From Hyphomicrobiales bacterium (GTDB lineage: Bacteria > Pseudomonadota > Alphaproteobacteria > Rhizobiales > CAJQND01): DNA of 47,776 bases. A program made the position numbers and the translations under genes. Position 1 is the stretch's first letter. The number at the start of each line of letters is the position of its first letter. The notes beneath the pieces were generated by a model. It was not told where the DNA came from. It did not search any database and saw only the letters and a program-made list of their open reading frames with translations. Shown in pieces: positions 8,855-19,407 of the stretch. Location: positions 1-47,776 of the forward strand of contig JANQOW010000033.1 of the NCBI GenBank assembly GCA_028285595.1. Reading direction: 5' to 3'.

Positions 8855-10271
8855 GCCCCTTTGGACAATGGACGATGTGGTGGCGGCCGCGGGCGGAACG
8901 CTCGAAGGCGGGCCGGGCGGGGAGCTGACCGGTGTGTCCATCGACAGCAGAACCATTGAGCCGGGCAACATCTATGTGGCCATTAAAGGCGAGGTGCACG
9001 ATGGTCATAAGTTCGCAGGCGCAGCCCTCGATTCCGGCGCAGGCCTTGCCATTGTCTCAAGGCCAGACGACAGCATGCGCGGTAAGGGGCCGTTGCTGGT
9101 GGTGGAGGATGATCCGCTGAACGCCATGGAACGGCTCGGCCGTGCCGCGCGCGCACGCTCGTCAGCCAAGATCGCTGCGATCACCGGCAGTGTCGGCAAA
9201 ACGGGCAGCAAGGAGATGCTGCGCCAGGCGCTGGCCAGAAGCGGCACGGTGCACGCGTCGGTAAAATCATTCAACAACCATTGGGGTGTTCCGCTGACCC
9301 TGGCCCGATTCCCGCAAGACACTGAGTTCGGCGTCTTTGAGGTCGGGATGAACCACCCGGGCGAGATTACCCCATTGGTGCGCATGATCCGCCCGCACGT
9401 GGCGGTGATCACCACGGTCGCTCCTGTCCATCTTGGCCACTTTTCTTCTGTGGAAGAGATCGCAGATGCCAAGGCGGAGATTTTCATCGGCGTTGAGGCC
9501 GGTGGCACGGCAGTGCTGAACCGGGACAACGCGCACTTTGACCGCCTCACGGCCGCCGCCAAGGCAGCCGGTGTAGAGAACATCGTCACATTTGGCGAGC
9601 ATGCCGACGCTGATGCAAGGCTGATCAAGACAGTTCTTCACGGCTCGTGCTCATGCGTCCAGGCCAGCGTGTTGGGCGATGAGATGACGTATAAACTCGG
9701 CGCCCCAGGCCGGCACTTCGTCGACAATTCTCTGGCCGTTCTGGCCGTTGTGAAACTGTTGGGCGCCGATCTCGCTTTGGCGGCCCTATCGCTTGCTGAT
9801 ACCCAGGCGCCTGTGGGCCGCGGCGCGCGCTGTACCCTGCATCTCGCCTCTGGGACCACCGCCACTTTGATCGACGAGGCCTACAATGCCAACCCGGCCT
9901 CCATGCGGTCGGCTTTGGCGCTGCTGGCGCAAACAAGACCGGCAGACAGAGGCCGGCGCATCGCCGTGCTCGGAGATATGCTGGAACTGGGCGAACATGC
10001 GCCCGCACTCCATGCAGAGTTGCTTGGACCGATAGACGAAGCGCAGGTGGATACCGTATATGCCTGTGGACCCATGATGGCCCATCTGTGGGAGGGGCTT
10101 CCGAGCCAGCGCCGAGGGGGCTATGCGCAGACGTCGGAAGAACTCACAAAGGCCGTTCTTGATGATCTGCGCGCCGGCGATGTCATCATGGTCAAAGGCT
10201 CTCTGGGGAGCAAAATGATACCCATCGTGGACGCACTCAAACGCCATTTTCCCGAACGTGAGGCAACCTGA
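8847..10271 (+). CDS. murF: UDP-MurNAc-pentapeptide synthetase MurF
   Basis: This ligase adds D-Ala-D-Ala to UDP-MurNAc-tripeptide, completing the soluble pentapeptide precursor. The ATP loop 'GSVGKTGSKEML' contains K118. The 'GVSIDSRTIEPGNIYVAIKGE' region is the MurF substrate-binding N domain, and 'DEAYNANPASMRSAL' is the family's central signature. I chose ATG 8847 ('MAEPLWTMDDVV') because it aligns with family starts and has GGAG about ten bases upstream; a much longer in-frame extension back to 8709 runs inside murE and is not credible. The protein has 474 residues. Ddl, encoded in the same run, supplies its dipeptide substrate. Confidence 0.97.
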   Translation: MAEPLWTMDDVVAAAGGTLEGGPGGELTGVSIDSRTIEPGNIYVAIKGEVHDGHKFAGAALDSGAGLAIVSRPDDSMRGKGPLLVVEDDPLNAMERLGRAARARSSAKIAAITGSVGKTGSKEMLRQALARSGTVHASVKSFNNHWGVPLTLARFPQDTEFGVFEVGMNHPGEITPLVRMIRPHVAVITTVAPVHLGHFSSVEEIADAKAEIFIGVEAGGTAVLNRDNAHFDRLTAAAKAAGVENIVTFGEHADADARLIKTVLHGSCSCVQASVLGDEMTYKLGAPGRHFVDNSLAVLAVVKLLGADLALAALSLADTQAPVGRGARCTLHLASGTTATLIDEAYNANPASMRSALALLAQTRPADRGRRIAVLGDMLELGEHAPALHAELLGPIDEAQVDTVYACGPMMAHLWEGLPSQRRGGYAQTSEELTKAVLDDLRAGDVIMVKGSLGSKMIPIVDALKRHFPEREAT

Positions 10272-10296
10272 ACCGCCCGGCTGAACTGAGAACATT

Positions 10297-11385
10297 ATGC
10301 TGCACTATTTGACACTGGATCTGGCTGATCAAATCTCAGCCTTGAACGTCTTCCGCTACATCACCTTCCGGACCGGAGGGGCGACGATGACGGCGCTGTT
10401 TTTCGTGTTCTTGTTCGGTCCATCGCTGATCTCCGGTCTGCGCGTCCGCCAGGGCAAAGGCCAGCCGATCCGGGATGATGGTCCCAGCCGTCACCTGATC
10501 GAGAAGCAGGGCACCCCCACAATGGGCGGTCTGATGATCCTCGCCGGCATCTTGGTGGCGGTGGCGCTTTGGGGGAACCTGACCAATCACTATGTATGGG
10601 CGGTTCTGTTCGTGCTGGTGGGCTTCGGGATGATCGGTCTTTATGACGACTATCTGAAGGTGACCAAGGCCACATCGCGCGGCTTCTCCGGCAAGTTCAA
10701 GTTTCTTCTGGAGTGCCTGATCGCCGGTGTTGCTTGCTACATCATCATGAGCGTGGGCAAGGAGCCGCTCTCCACCTCGCTCACATTTCCATTCTTAAAG
10801 AATCTTGTAATTGATCTTGGTGTGCTCTTCATTCCCTTTGGCGTTCTGGTGATTGTGGGGTGCGGTAACTCCGTCAACCTGACCGATGGACTGGACGGTT
10901 TGGCCATTGTGCCGGTGATGATCGCCGCCGCCAGTTTCGCCCTGATCGCTTACCTTGTGGGCCACGCCGTGTTTGCCGAATACCTGCAGCTGCACTTTGT
11001 TCCGGGCGTGGGCGAGTTGGCTGTGCTGTTGGGTGCGGTCTTGGGCGCGGGGTTGGGCTTCTTGTGGTTCAACGCACCGCCGGCCATGATTTTCATGGGA
11101 GATACAGGCTCCCTCTCTCTTGGCGGCCTGTTGGGCGCGATTGCCGTTGCCGTGAAGCATGAGCTGGTGCTGGCGGTCATTGGTGGCTTGTTCGTCCTGG
11201 AGACGGTGTCGGTCATCGTCCAGGTGGCTTCGTATAAACTCACAGGAAAGCGTGTCTTCGCCATGGCGCCGCTGCACCACCACTTTGAACAGAAAGGCTG
11301 GGCCGAACCCACCGTGGTGATCCGCTTCTGGATCATTGCCGTTGTGCTGGCCCTGATCGGTCTGTCCACTCTGAAGCTGAGGTAG
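10297..11385 (+). CDS. mraY: Phospho-MurNAc-pentapeptide transferase MraY
   Basis: An integral membrane enzyme that transfers phospho-MurNAc-pentapeptide to undecaprenyl phosphate, making lipid I. The 362-residue sequence has about ten hydrophobic helices. Diagnostic cytoplasmic motifs are present: 'DDYLKV' (Mg/substrate Asp pair), '[10 protein letters not shown]', '[12 protein letters not shown]' and the late 'HHHFEQKGW' histidine cluster. It lies between murF and murD, as in most proteobacterial dcw clusters, with 25 bases after murF and 10 before murD. Confidence 0.98.
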   Translation: MLHYLTLDLADQISALNVFRYITFRTGGATMTALFFVFLFGPSLISGLRVRQGKGQPIRDDGPSRHLIEKQGTPTMGGLMILAGILVAVALWGNLTNHYVWAVLFVLVGFGMIGLYDDYLKVTKATSRGFSGKFKFLLECLIAGVACYIIMSVGKEPLSTSLTFPFLKNLVIDLGVLFIPFGVLVIVGCGNSVNLTDGLDGLAIVPVMIAAASFALIAYLVGHAVFAEYLQLHFVPGVGELAVLLGAVLGAGLGFLWFNAPPAMIFMGDTGSLSLGGLLGAIAVAVKHELVLAVIGGLFVLETVSVIVQVASYKLTGKRVFAMAPLHHHFEQKGWAEPTVVIRFWIIAVVLALIGLSTLKLR

Positions 11386-11395
11386 GCTGAAAGCA

Positions 11396-12799
11396 TTGAT
11401 CCCGGCCACTGGATATACAGGCAAGACGGTTGCGGTCTTCGGGCTGGGCGCTTCAGGCCTTGCGTCCTCTGCATCGCTGTTGGCCGGAGGGGCGACGGTG
11501 AAGGCATGGGACGACGCTGAGGTCACGCGTGCAAAGGCGGCCGAGGCGGGCGTGCCCTTGTGCGATCTCACACAAGAAGACTGGTCTGAGTTTGCCGCGC
11601 TGGTTCTGGCCCCCGGCGTTCCGCTCACGCACCCTGAACCGCATTGGACCGTGAAGCAGGCCGGAGCGGCAAACGTCCCCGTCATAGGAGACACCGAACT
11701 CTTCGTGCAGAGCCTTAACGCCGGCGCAGGAGAGGCCCACCTGATCGGGATCACCGGCACCAATGGCAAGTCCACCACCACAGCCCTCATTGGCCACATC
11801 CTGAAATCAGCCGGGCGTGATACGCAAGTTGGCGGCAACATCGGTACGGCGGTTCTTGAACTGGCCGAAGCTGCGCCGGGGCGTCATTACGTGGTCGAGT
11901 TCTCCTCCTATCAACTGGATCTTACGCCGTCTCTGAAGCCCGACACCGGGATCCTCCTGAACCTTACCCCCGATCATCTGGACCGCCATGGCGACATGGC
12001 AGGGTATGCGGCGGCAAAGGCGAAGATGTTCGCGCTCCAAGATGCGCATGACCTGGCTGTCGTGGGCGATGATGATGCCTATTGCGCCGAGATCGCCCGG
12101 AACCTCACCGGACCGGAGCGCCAGCTCATATCTGTGGAGCATGAGGTGAGCGACGGCGTTTGTGTGGCAGAGGGTGCCCTCAGCCAGCGTCGCGAGGGGC
12201 GCGAGGTTGCAGGCTGCTCCCTGCTCGGCATAGACGGACTGCGCGGCCGTCATAACTGGCAGAACGCCGCCGCGGCTTGGGTTGCCTGCCGCAGAGCCGG
12301 GCTCAGTGAAGACGAGATCCTTGCCGGCTTCAAAAGCTTTCCCGGTCTCATTCACCGTATGGAACAGGTCGCACGCTCCGGCGACATCCTGTTCATCAAC
12401 GATTCCAAGGCCACAAACGCGGATGCGGCCGCGCGTGCGCTCGACAGTTTTCAGACCATCTATTGGATCGCCGGTGGGTTGGCCAAGAGCGGCGGGATCG
12501 AAGAGCTCAAATCCTTCTTTCCGCGCATCGTCTGTGCTTATCTCATTGGGGACGCCGCTGACGACTTTGCCAAAACGCTCAGCGGGCATACCGCCATAAA
12601 ACAGTGCGGTACCCTTGAGCGTGCCGTCACAGAGGCCTTCGAGGATGCGTCGGCCGATGGCGGCCCCGCTGTGGTGCTGTTTTCGCCGGCCTGCGCGTCC
12701 TTTGATCAATATCGCAACTTTGAAATCAGGGGAGAGGCCTTCCGCTCGGCCGTGGCTGCGCTTGACGGCGTCTCCTTGAAATCCGAGGAGGCCGCATAA
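11396..12799 (+). CDS. murD: UDP-MurNAc-L-Ala:D-Glu ligase MurD
   Basis: This cytoplasmic ligase adds D-glutamate to UDP-MurNAc-L-Ala. An N-terminal Rossmann-like 'VAVFGLGASGLASS' binds the UDP part, the ATP loop is 'GTNGKSTTT' with K125, and 'NLTPDHLDRHGDM' plus 'NDSKATNADA' are family signatures. The length is 467 residues. The start is a TTG at 11396, ten bases after mraY; no better ATG or GTG precedes the conserved 'GKTVAVFGLG', so a rare start codon is accepted. The stop overlaps the ftsW start (TAATG). Confidence 0.96.
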   Translation: MIPATGYTGKTVAVFGLGASGLASSASLLAGGATVKAWDDAEVTRAKAAEAGVPLCDLTQEDWSEFAALVLAPGVPLTHPEPHWTVKQAGAANVPVIGDTELFVQSLNAGAGEAHLIGITGTNGKSTTTALIGHILKSAGRDTQVGGNIGTAVLELAEAAPGRHYVVEFSSYQLDLTPSLKPDTGILLNLTPDHLDRHGDMAGYAAAKAKMFALQDAHDLAVVGDDDAYCAEIARNLTGPERQLISVEHEVSDGVCVAEGALSQRREGREVAGCSLLGIDGLRGRHNWQNAAAAWVACRRAGLSEDEILAGFKSFPGLIHRMEQVARSGDILFINDSKATNADAAARALDSFQTIYWIAGGLAKSGGIEELKSFFPRIVCAYLIGDAADDFAKTLSGHTAIKQCGTLERAVTEAFEDASADGGPAVVLFSPACASFDQYRNFEIRGEAFRSAVAALDGVSLKSEEAA

Positions 12800-13965
12800 T
12801 GTTCATCCGGCGCACCGACCGAGGCCTTCTGGCGAACTGGTGGTTCACCGTCGACCATGCGTTGCTCACGGTCTTCCTTTTGCTCATGGCCATCGGGCTC
12901 TTGATCAACATGGCCTCAAGCCCCGCCGTGGCGGCCCGCATTGATCTTCAGCCGTTTCACTTCGTCAAACGTCAGCTCATCTTCCTGATTCCGGCGATCG
13001 GTGTGCTGCTGGCCACCTCCTTTCTGTCCGTGCGGGCGGCAAAGCGGGTCTGCGTCGCGGCCCTCTGCGTGAGTGTGGGGCTGGTGATTTTGACGCTGCA
13101 GATCGGTGCTGAAGTGAAAGGGGCGACCCGTTGGCTGAACGTGGGTAGCTTTGCCCTGCAACCGTCGGAACTCCTTAAGCCCGCCTTCATCGTGGTCTGC
13201 GCGTTCTTCTTTGCGGAGAAGATCTTGAAGCCGGATATGCCCGGGAACATCATTTCGGCAGGGCTGCTGATTGGTTGCGTGTCTCTGCTCGTGCTCCAGC
13301 CGGATTTTGGCCAGACAATTCTGCTGTGCGTGGTCTGGGCCATGATGCTGTTCGTCACCGGGGTCTCGTGGATTTGGGTTTTTGGACTGATCGGTATCGG
13401 AGCGGGTGGCTTGATGATGGCCTATCTCACAGTGCCCCACGTGGCCTCGCGCATCGACCGCTATCTCAATCCGGACGGCGGCGACACCTACCAGGTGGAC
13501 ATGGCCAAGGACGCGTTTGAACGCGGCGGCATCACAGGCACCGGTCCCGGCGGTGGGAGTGTCAAGCAGATCATTCCTGATGCCCATTCCGATTTCACCT
13601 TCGCTGTGGCCGGTGAGGAGTTCGGCGCCATCGCCTGCATCGTGCTTTTAGGCATCTTTTGTTACGTGGTGGTGCGCGGCCTGAACAAAGCCATGAAAGA
13701 AGATGATCCCTTCCGCCGCATTGCCGTGACCGGGTTGGTCTCTCTGTTCGGGTTGCAGGCGGTGATCAATATGGGGGTCAATGTCGCTCTGCTGCCGGCA
13801 AAGGGCATGACCTTGCCGTTCATCTCTTACGGCGGCTCGTCTCTGCTTTCCATGGCCTTCGCCATGGGCCTCGTCCTGTCGCTCACCCGGCGAAGAGCGG
13901 CGGGTAAGGTTCTGGACGATCTGCCGGCACGCCCGATTGCCCAGCCCCAGATGGCAGGAAGCTGA
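12799..13965 (+). CDS. ftsW: SEDS glycosyltransferase FtsW
   Basis: A polytopic SEDS-family protein that polymerises lipid II at the septum as partner of FtsI. The 388 residues contain about ten transmembrane helices. Visible signatures are 'GATRWLNVGSFALQPSELLKPAFIV', the large periplasmic loop 'GDTYQVDMAKDAFERGG' with 'PDAHSDFTFAVAGEEFG', and 'LPFISYGGSSLLS' near the C terminus. The start ATG overlaps the murD stop and is preceded by GAGGAG. Its position between murD and murG is canonical. Confidence 0.96.
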   Translation: MFIRRTDRGLLANWWFTVDHALLTVFLLLMAIGLLINMASSPAVAARIDLQPFHFVKRQLIFLIPAIGVLLATSFLSVRAAKRVCVAALCVSVGLVILTLQIGAEVKGATRWLNVGSFALQPSELLKPAFIVVCAFFFAEKILKPDMPGNIISAGLLIGCVSLLVLQPDFGQTILLCVVWAMMLFVTGVSWIWVFGLIGIGAGGLMMAYLTVPHVASRIDRYLNPDGGDTYQVDMAKDAFERGGITGTGPGGGSVKQIIPDAHSDFTFAVAGEEFGAIACIVLLGIFCYVVVRGLNKAMKEDDPFRRIAVTGLVSLFGLQAVINMGVNVALLPAKGMTLPFISYGGSSLLSMAFAMGLVLSLTRRRAAGKVLDDLPARPIAQPQMAGS

Positions 13966-13970
13966 GCCAT

Positions 13971-15143
13971 ATGGCCATGGACTTCGACAGCGGCCTTAAG
14001 GGTCTCATCATTCTCTCAGCCGGGGGTACGGGCGGGCATCTTTTTCCTGCTCAAGCCCTGGCGGAGGAACTGGTGCGGCGTGGCTATGTCATCCACCTGC
14101 TCACCGATCATCGGGTGGAAGAGTATGGCAACCGCTTTCCGGCTCAACAGGTCCATATTGTCCATTCAGCAACCCTGACACCAGGCAAGCCGCTCAAGCT
14201 TCCGGGTCAGCTTCTCAAACTCCTCTCCGGGGTTCGCGAAGCCCGCAGCATTATCGGGCTCTTGCACCCCCTGGCCGTGGTTGGCTTCGGCGGTTATCCG
14301 TCCTTTCCTCCGCTGATCGCAGCGATGTCCCGGCGAGTTGACACCTTCATCCACGAGCAGAACGCAGTTGTGGGGCGCGCCAACAAGGTGTTGGCCCATG
14401 GCGTTACCTCCATCGCCTCGTCCTTTCCCAAGATCGAGGGCCTGCCGGCACGGGCCCAGGGAAAGGTGCGCTTTGTGGGCAATCCGGTGCGTGATGCGGT
14501 GTTGTCGGCCTCCTTCAAGCCTTACAGCGCGCCGGATGCGAACCGGCCGTTCCGGTTGCTCGTCTTCGGCGGCAGTCAGGGCGCGCGCGTCTTCTCCGAA
14601 ATCGTTCCGGCGGCACTCCTGGCCTTACCCCAATCGGTGCGCAAGCTCCTGTCGGTGACCCAGCAGGTTCGCCCGGAAGATCTGGACGAGGTTCACGAGG
14701 CTTATCACGGCAGCGGAATTGATGTGGAGCTGGCGCCGTTCTTCTATGACATGCCGGAGCGCGTCTCCGGTTCCCATCTGATCATTGCACGGTCCGGCGC
14801 GTCTACGATTGCCGAGCTGGCGGTCATCGGGCGCCCGGCCATATTGGTGCCTCTGCCCCACGCTTTGGACAACGACCAACTGCTGAACGCCCGAGCCTTC
14901 ACCATGGCCGGGGGCGGATGGCTCATGGAACAAACTGAGTTTACGCCGGAGAGGCTGGGCTCGCTGGTGACGAAGCTGCGCTATTCGGAGCGCGAGCTTC
15001 AGATCGCGGCCGACAGCGCAAAGGGTTTTGGCCGCCCCGACGCGGCGAAGCGCCTGGCGGATCTGATTGAAGAGGTGGCCGTGGACCGCGTCTTCAAGAC
15101 GGATGACGATGAAGATTTGATCGAGCACGAAGACGAACGCTAG
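13971..15143 (+). CDS. murG: Lipid II synthase MurG (GlcNAc transferase)
   Basis: A membrane-associated GT28 glycosyltransferase that converts lipid I to lipid II. Two Rossmann domains are evident. The N domain begins with '[20 protein letters not shown]', the glycine-rich loop facing lipid I. The C domain carries '[15 protein letters not shown]' and the UDP-GlcNAc site '[24 protein letters not shown]'. At 390 residues it is about 30 longer than most MurG; the excess is a highly acidic C-terminal tail ('[13 protein letters not shown]'). A second ATG at 13977 could be the true start. Confidence 0.96.
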   Translation: MAMDFDSGLKGLIILSAGGTGGHLFPAQALAEELVRRGYVIHLLTDHRVEEYGNRFPAQQVHIVHSATLTPGKPLKLPGQLLKLLSGVREARSIIGLLHPLAVVGFGGYPSFPPLIAAMSRRVDTFIHEQNAVVGRANKVLAHGVTSIASSFPKIEGLPARAQGKVRFVGNPVRDAVLSASFKPYSAPDANRPFRLLVFGGSQGARVFSEIVPAALLALPQSVRKLLSVTQQVRPEDLDEVHEAYHGSGIDVELAPFFYDMPERVSGSHLIIARSGASTIAELAVIGRPAILVPLPHALDNDQLLNARAFTMAGGGWLMEQTEFTPERLGSLVTKLRYSERELQIAADSAKGFGRPDAAKRLADLIEEVAVDRVFKTDDDEDLIEHEDER

Positions 15144-15162
15144 AGTTAGGAGATTGCCTGCA

Positions 15163-16584
15163 ATGGCCCATGCAAAGTTCGGCAAAGACATTGGCCCTAT
15201 CCATTTCGTGGGGATCGGGGGCATTGGCATGAGCGGCATTGCCGAAGTCATGAAGACTTTGGAGTACACGGTCCAGGGTTCAGACCTGAACGACAGCGCC
15301 AATGTCAAACGCCTGCGGGACATGGGCATCGATGTGTCCATAGGCCATCGCCCGGAAAACTTGGGCGAAGCCAAGGTGGTGGTGATCTCCAGCGCTGTGA
15401 AGGACGATAACCCCGAAGTGCTGGAGGCCAGGGCCCGCTTTCTTCCTGTGGTGCGCCGAGCCGAAATGCTGGCTGAGCTGATGCGCTTCAAGTCCACGGT
15501 GGCGGTGGGCGGTACCCACGGCAAGACCACAACCACCTCCATGGTTGCGGCCTTGTTGGACGGTGGGGGATTTGACCCGACCGTGATCAATGGCGGCATC
15601 ATCAACGCCTACGGCACCAATGCCCGTCTGGGATCGGGCGACTGGATGGTGGTGGAATCAGATGAATCCGACGGGACCTTTGTGAAGCTGCCGGCCGATG
15701 TGGTGATCGTCACCAACATCGATCCGGAGCACATGGACCACTATGGTGACTTTGACACCCTGCGCGCGGCCTTCCACTCCTTCGTGGAGAACGTGCCGTT
15801 TTACGGCTTTGCCGTGATGTGCATCGACCATCCTGAGGTGCAGGCCCTGATCGGGCGCATCACGGATCGGCGGATCATCACCTACGGGCGCAACCCGCAG
15901 GCACAGGTGCGCATCGTTGACCTCTCATACGACCAGAGCGATACCCACTTTGCCGTGGAGATCACCAACCGCTCCTCCAATGAGATCCATAAGATCGAAC
16001 GACTTCACCTGCCCATGCCGGGCGAGCACAACGTCTTGAACGCCGCCGGCGCCATCGCGGTGGCCCACAGGCTGGGGGTGAGCGACGACCATATCCGCAA
16101 CTCCCTGAACGCGTTTTCCGGGGTCAAACGGCGGTTCTCCAAGACCGGCGTGTGGAACGATGTGCCGATCTTCGATGATTACGGCCATCACCCGGTGGAG
16201 ATCGCCGCCGTTCTGAGGGCCGCCAGGGCGGTGACCGAGAGCAGGGTTGTGGCCGTGATGCAGCCCCACCGTTACACCAGGCTGCATGATCTGTTCGATG
16301 AGTTCTGCTCCTGCTTCAACGATGCCGATACGGTCATCATCGCTCCGGTGTACACGGCCGGTGAAGATCCCATTGAGGGCGCGAGCCACACCGCATTGGT
16401 GGATGGCCTTATGGCCCGCGGGCATAGAGATGCAAGAGCCCTGAAGGAACCTGAAGACCTGCCGGGCCTGATCGCCTCCATCGCCAATCCGGGTGACGTG
16501 GTGATTTGCCTGGGCGCCGGCTCAATCACCCACTGGGCCAATGCGCTGCCGGAACAACTGGCCGCCTTGGAAAAGACAGGATGA
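15163..16584 (+). CDS. murC: UDP-MurNAc:L-Ala ligase MurC
   Basis: The first Mur ligase, adding L-alanine to UDP-MurNAc. The N domain '[18 protein letters not shown]' binds the nucleotide, the ATP loop is '[11 protein letters not shown]' with K121, and '[13 protein letters not shown]' and '[12 protein letters not shown]' are MurC signatures. I chose ATG 15163, ten bases after AGGAG, over a TTG at 15154. The protein has 473 residues. It follows murG by 19 bases and precedes murB by three. Confidence 0.97.
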   Translation: MAHAKFGKDIGPIHFVGIGGIGMSGIAEVMKTLEYTVQGSDLNDSANVKRLRDMGIDVSIGHRPENLGEAKVVVISSAVKDDNPEVLEARARFLPVVRRAEMLAELMRFKSTVAVGGTHGKTTTTSMVAALLDGGGFDPTVINGGIINAYGTNARLGSGDWMVVESDESDGTFVKLPADVVIVTNIDPEHMDHYGDFDTLRAAFHSFVENVPFYGFAVMCIDHPEVQALIGRITDRRIITYGRNPQAQVRIVDLSYDQSDTHFAVEITNRSSNEIHKIERLHLPMPGEHNVLNAAGAIAVAHRLGVSDDHIRNSLNAFSGVKRRFSKTGVWNDVPIFDDYGHHPVEIAAVLRAARAVTESRVVAVMQPHRYTRLHDLFDEFCSCFNDADTVIIAPVYTAGEDPIEGASHTALVDGLMARGHRDARALKEPEDLPGLIASIANPGDVVICLGAGSITHWANALPEQLAALEKTG

Positions 16585-16587
16585 CCC

Positions 16588-17505
16588 ATGAGCAGTGCGT
16601 TGTTTGACAGCTTGCCGCCGGTTCGCGGGCGCCTTCGCCCCGGTGTGGAGATGGCCACGCTCACCTGGTTCAAGGTGGGCGGCCCGGCAGACGCGGTGTT
16701 CGCGCCTGCGGACGAGGATGATCTGGCGGAGTTCCTCGCCGCGCTGCCTGAAACCGTGCCGGTCTATCCTGTGGGCATCGGATCCAACCTGCTGGTGCGT
16801 GACGGGGGCATTGAAGGGGTGGTCATTCGTCTCGGCCGTGAGTTCGGCACGATCACTGTTGAAGACGGGTTCAAAATCCGCGCTGGAGCGGCCGCACCGG
16901 ACGTGCGCGTGGCGGGCGCCGCCCTTGAGGCGGGTATCGGAGGGTTAACCTTTCTGAGAGGTATCCCCGGCACCATCGGCGGTGCTCTGAGGATGAACGG
17001 TGGCGCCTACGGCCAGGAGACCAAAGACGTGCTGATCGAGGCACGCGCTGTGGACCGGCAAGGCAATCGCCACGTTTTGAGTGTGGACGAGATGAACTAC
17101 AGCTACAGGCACTGTGGCGCACCGGAAAACCTGATCTTCACATCGGCCCTGTTGCAAGGGGAGAAGGGCGATGCGGAAGAGATTTCTGCGGCTATGGATG
17201 CCATCACCGAGGCCCGCGAGGCCAGCCAGCCCATCAAGAGCCGCACCGGCGGGTCCACGTTCAAGAACCCGGACGGCCACAAGGCCTGGCAACTGATCGA
17301 TCAAGCCGGCATGCGAGGCTTTCGCGTCGGCGCCGCTCAGGTCTCGGAGAAACACTGCAACTTTTTGATCAATCAGGGCGGCGCGACTGCCGCCCAAATT
17401 GAAGAGCTGGGCGAAACCGTGCGCGCGAAGGTTAAGGAAACCTCCGGTGTTGAGCTCGATTGGGAAATCAAGCGCATTGGCCGCTCTGCGGTCGGGCAAG
17501 GATGA
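16588..17505 (+). CDS. murB: UDP-N-acetylenolpyruvoylglucosamine reductase MurB
   Basis: An FAD enzyme that reduces UDP-GlcNAc-enolpyruvate to UDP-MurNAc with NADPH. The FAD-binding segments '[23 protein letters not shown]' and '[18 protein letters not shown]' are present, and '[11 protein letters not shown]' holds the catalytic serine that protonates the intermediate. The sequence is a type I-like MurB of 305 residues with an ordinary C domain ending in '[12 protein letters not shown]'. It sits between murC and ddl, as is usual in alphaproteobacteria. Confidence 0.97.
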   Translation: MSSALFDSLPPVRGRLRPGVEMATLTWFKVGGPADAVFAPADEDDLAEFLAALPETVPVYPVGIGSNLLVRDGGIEGVVIRLGREFGTITVEDGFKIRAGAAAPDVRVAGAALEAGIGGLTFLRGIPGTIGGALRMNGGAYGQETKDVLIEARAVDRQGNRHVLSVDEMNYSYRHCGAPENLIFTSALLQGEKGDAEEISAAMDAITEAREASQPIKSRTGGSTFKNPDGHKAWQLIDQAGMRGFRVGAAQVSEKHCNFLINQGGATAAQIEELGETVRAKVKETSGVELDWEIKRIGRSAVGQG

Positions 17506-17515
17506 GACTGAGCCA

Positions 17516-18463
17516 ATGGAACCAACCGAGCTCGACAAGGCAAACCTGAGGGTCGATGTGCTCTATGGCGGCTGGTCCGCCGAACGCGACGTGAGCGTGG
17601 CAACGGGCGAGGCCTGCGCCCAGGCGTTGGCGCGGGCCGGCTTCGCCCGGGTGGAACTGGTGGACGTCACCCCTGAGATCGGCAAGGTGATGGAAGAACG
17701 CAAACCCCAGGTGGCCTTCAATGCCCTGCACGGCAAATGGGGTGAAGACGGACACATCCAGGCCATTCTGGAGATGTTGCGCATCCCCTATACACATTCA
17801 GGCGTTCTTGCGTCCTCGCTCGCCATGCATAAGCAAAAGGCCAAGGTCATCTTCCGCGATGCGCGCATCCCCACCGCCGAAAGCAAGCTGGTGTCCATCG
17901 AGCGGCTGATGGATTCAGATCCTATGCCTATGCCCTACGTGGTGAAGCCTGTGGCAGAGGGCTCCAGCGTTGGGGTGCATATCGTGGACTCAGAAGCCTC
18001 TTCACCCGTCTCCGTCTCGCTGTCGGGGCTGGGCGAATATGGCCAGGAGCTCATGGTGGAGCGCTATGTGCCGGGCCGCGAGCTCACCTGTGCGGTGATG
18101 GGCAACGTGGCGCTCGGCGTCTTGGACATTGAGGCCAAGGGCTCATTCTACAACTATGAATCCAAGTATGCGGAAGGGGGCTCTGAGCACATAATCCCTG
18201 CTGATGTCCCCAACGACGTTTATCGGAAAATTCAGCAATACGCTCTGAATGCCCACATGTCTCTTGGCTGCAAAGGCGTCACGCGCGCCGACTTTCGTTA
18301 TGACGACACGCCGGGTGCTGACGGTGAGCTGGTGATTTTGGAGATCAACACCCAGCCGGGTATGACGGGAACCTCGCTGGTGCCGGAAATTGCGCAGCAT
18401 GCGGGTCATTCGTTTGAAGAGCTGGTGGAGTGGATGGTGAAGGACGCATCATGCGATCGTTAG
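17516..18463 (+). CDS. ddl: D-alanine--D-alanine ligase
   Basis: An ATP-grasp enzyme joining two D-alanines for MurF. The N terminus 'VLYGGWSAERDVS' carries the first D-Ala site, 'HGKWGEDGHIQAILEMLRIPYTHSG' the core, and 'LEINTQPGMTGTSLVPE' the Mg-binding Glu/Asn. I chose ATG 17516 ('MEPTELDKANLRV') because the longer open frame back to 17399 runs inside murB. The protein has 315 residues, the compact DdlB type found in dcw clusters. Its last 13 bases overlap the ftsQ start. Confidence 0.96.
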   Translation: MEPTELDKANLRVDVLYGGWSAERDVSVATGEACAQALARAGFARVELVDVTPEIGKVMEERKPQVAFNALHGKWGEDGHIQAILEMLRIPYTHSGVLASSLAMHKQKAKVIFRDARIPTAESKLVSIERLMDSDPMPMPYVVKPVAEGSSVGVHIVDSEASSPVSVSLSGLGEYGQELMVERYVPGRELTCAVMGNVALGVLDIEAKGSFYNYESKYAEGGSEHIIPADVPNDVYRKIQQYALNAHMSLGCKGVTRADFRYDDTPGADGELVILEINTQPGMTGTSLVPEIAQHAGHSFEELVEWMVKDASCDR

Positions 18464-19356
18464 GAAAGCTCTTCAGGCCCAAGAGGGCAGATCACATCGC
18501 CGATGAAGATCTGCGGGCGCCCTCCGGTGCGCGCCAGTTCCAGCTCGGCCAGCGGGTGCGCCGGTTGGCGGGATCGCACCGGCTCATGGGTTTGATCGGC
18601 AACTGCATCTATGTGTGTTTCCTGGGCACGGCGGCGCTCTATTCGCTGGCCGCGGGCGGTCACTTCTCCAAGGAGGGCTCTGCCTTCACCGAGCTTAGCG
18701 ATGATGTGGCCGGAATGGTGGGCCTTTCGGCAGGGGAAATTACGATTGATGGGCTGAAGAATGTGCCGCGCGAGCAGGTGCTTGCAGCTATTGGTGTGCG
18801 TGAGGGCTCTTCGCTGATCGGCTTCAATGCGCCTCAGGCCCGCGCCAAGCTGGCCAATCTGGACTGGGTGGTTGAGGCGTCGGTTTTGAGGCTCTTTCCC
18901 AACCGGCTGCATATCGAACTGCGCGAGCGGCGCCCCTACGCGCTGTGGCAGGACAAGGGGCGCTTCTTCGTTATTGATGAGTCCGGTCAGGCCATGCGGC
19001 AGCTCGCACCGGCCAAATGGTCTCACCTTCCTGTGGTCGCCGGGGAGGGGGCGCAGCAAACTGCTGCAACGCTTGTTAACCAACTGGCAGTCCATTCTTC
19101 GTTAAGGTTACTTGTTCGTGCAGCTGCGCGTGTCGCGGATCGGCGCTGGACCCTCCATTTGGCCAACGGCATCAAAGTGCTCTTGCCGGCCGAGGACGTT
19201 CCAGGAGCTTTACAGCGGTTGGCCGATCTCGAGCGGGAACAAGGGATTTTGGGCCGCGACATCGCATCGATCGATCTCAGACTGGGTGACCGGATCGCCC
19301 TCAGATTGTCGAAGGATGCTGCCGAGAAGTGGCGTAAGCAGAACAGCGAGAGCTGA
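18451..19356 (+). CDS. ftsQ: Cell division protein FtsQ
   Basis: A bitopic divisome protein that binds FtsL-FtsB. The 301 residues comprise a basic cytoplasmic tail of about 45, a transmembrane helix at about 46-70, a POTRA domain ('EITIDGLKNVPREQVLAAIGVREG'-type) and the FtsQ beta domain with 'LFPNRLHIELRERRPYALWQ'. I chose ATG 18451 inside the ddl 3' end, with GAAGGA upstream. It is followed by a 51-base gap and ftsA. Confidence 0.94.
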   Translation: MRSLGKLFRPKRADHIADEDLRAPSGARQFQLGQRVRRLAGSHRLMGLIGNCIYVCFLGTAALYSLAAGGHFSKEGSAFTELSDDVAGMVGLSAGEITIDGLKNVPREQVLAAIGVREGSSLIGFNAPQARAKLANLDWVVEASVLRLFPNRLHIELRERRPYALWQDKGRFFVIDESGQAMRQLAPAKWSHLPVVAGEGAQQTAATLVNQLAVHSSLRLLVRAAARVADRRWTLHLANGIKVLLPAEDVPGALQRLADLEREQGILGRDIASIDLRLGDRIALRLSKDAAEKWRKQNSES

Positions 19357-19407
19357 TTTGCCGCAACGCCTGGTGATGGTGTGTTTTGAGTTGTGGGGTG
19401 GAGACGA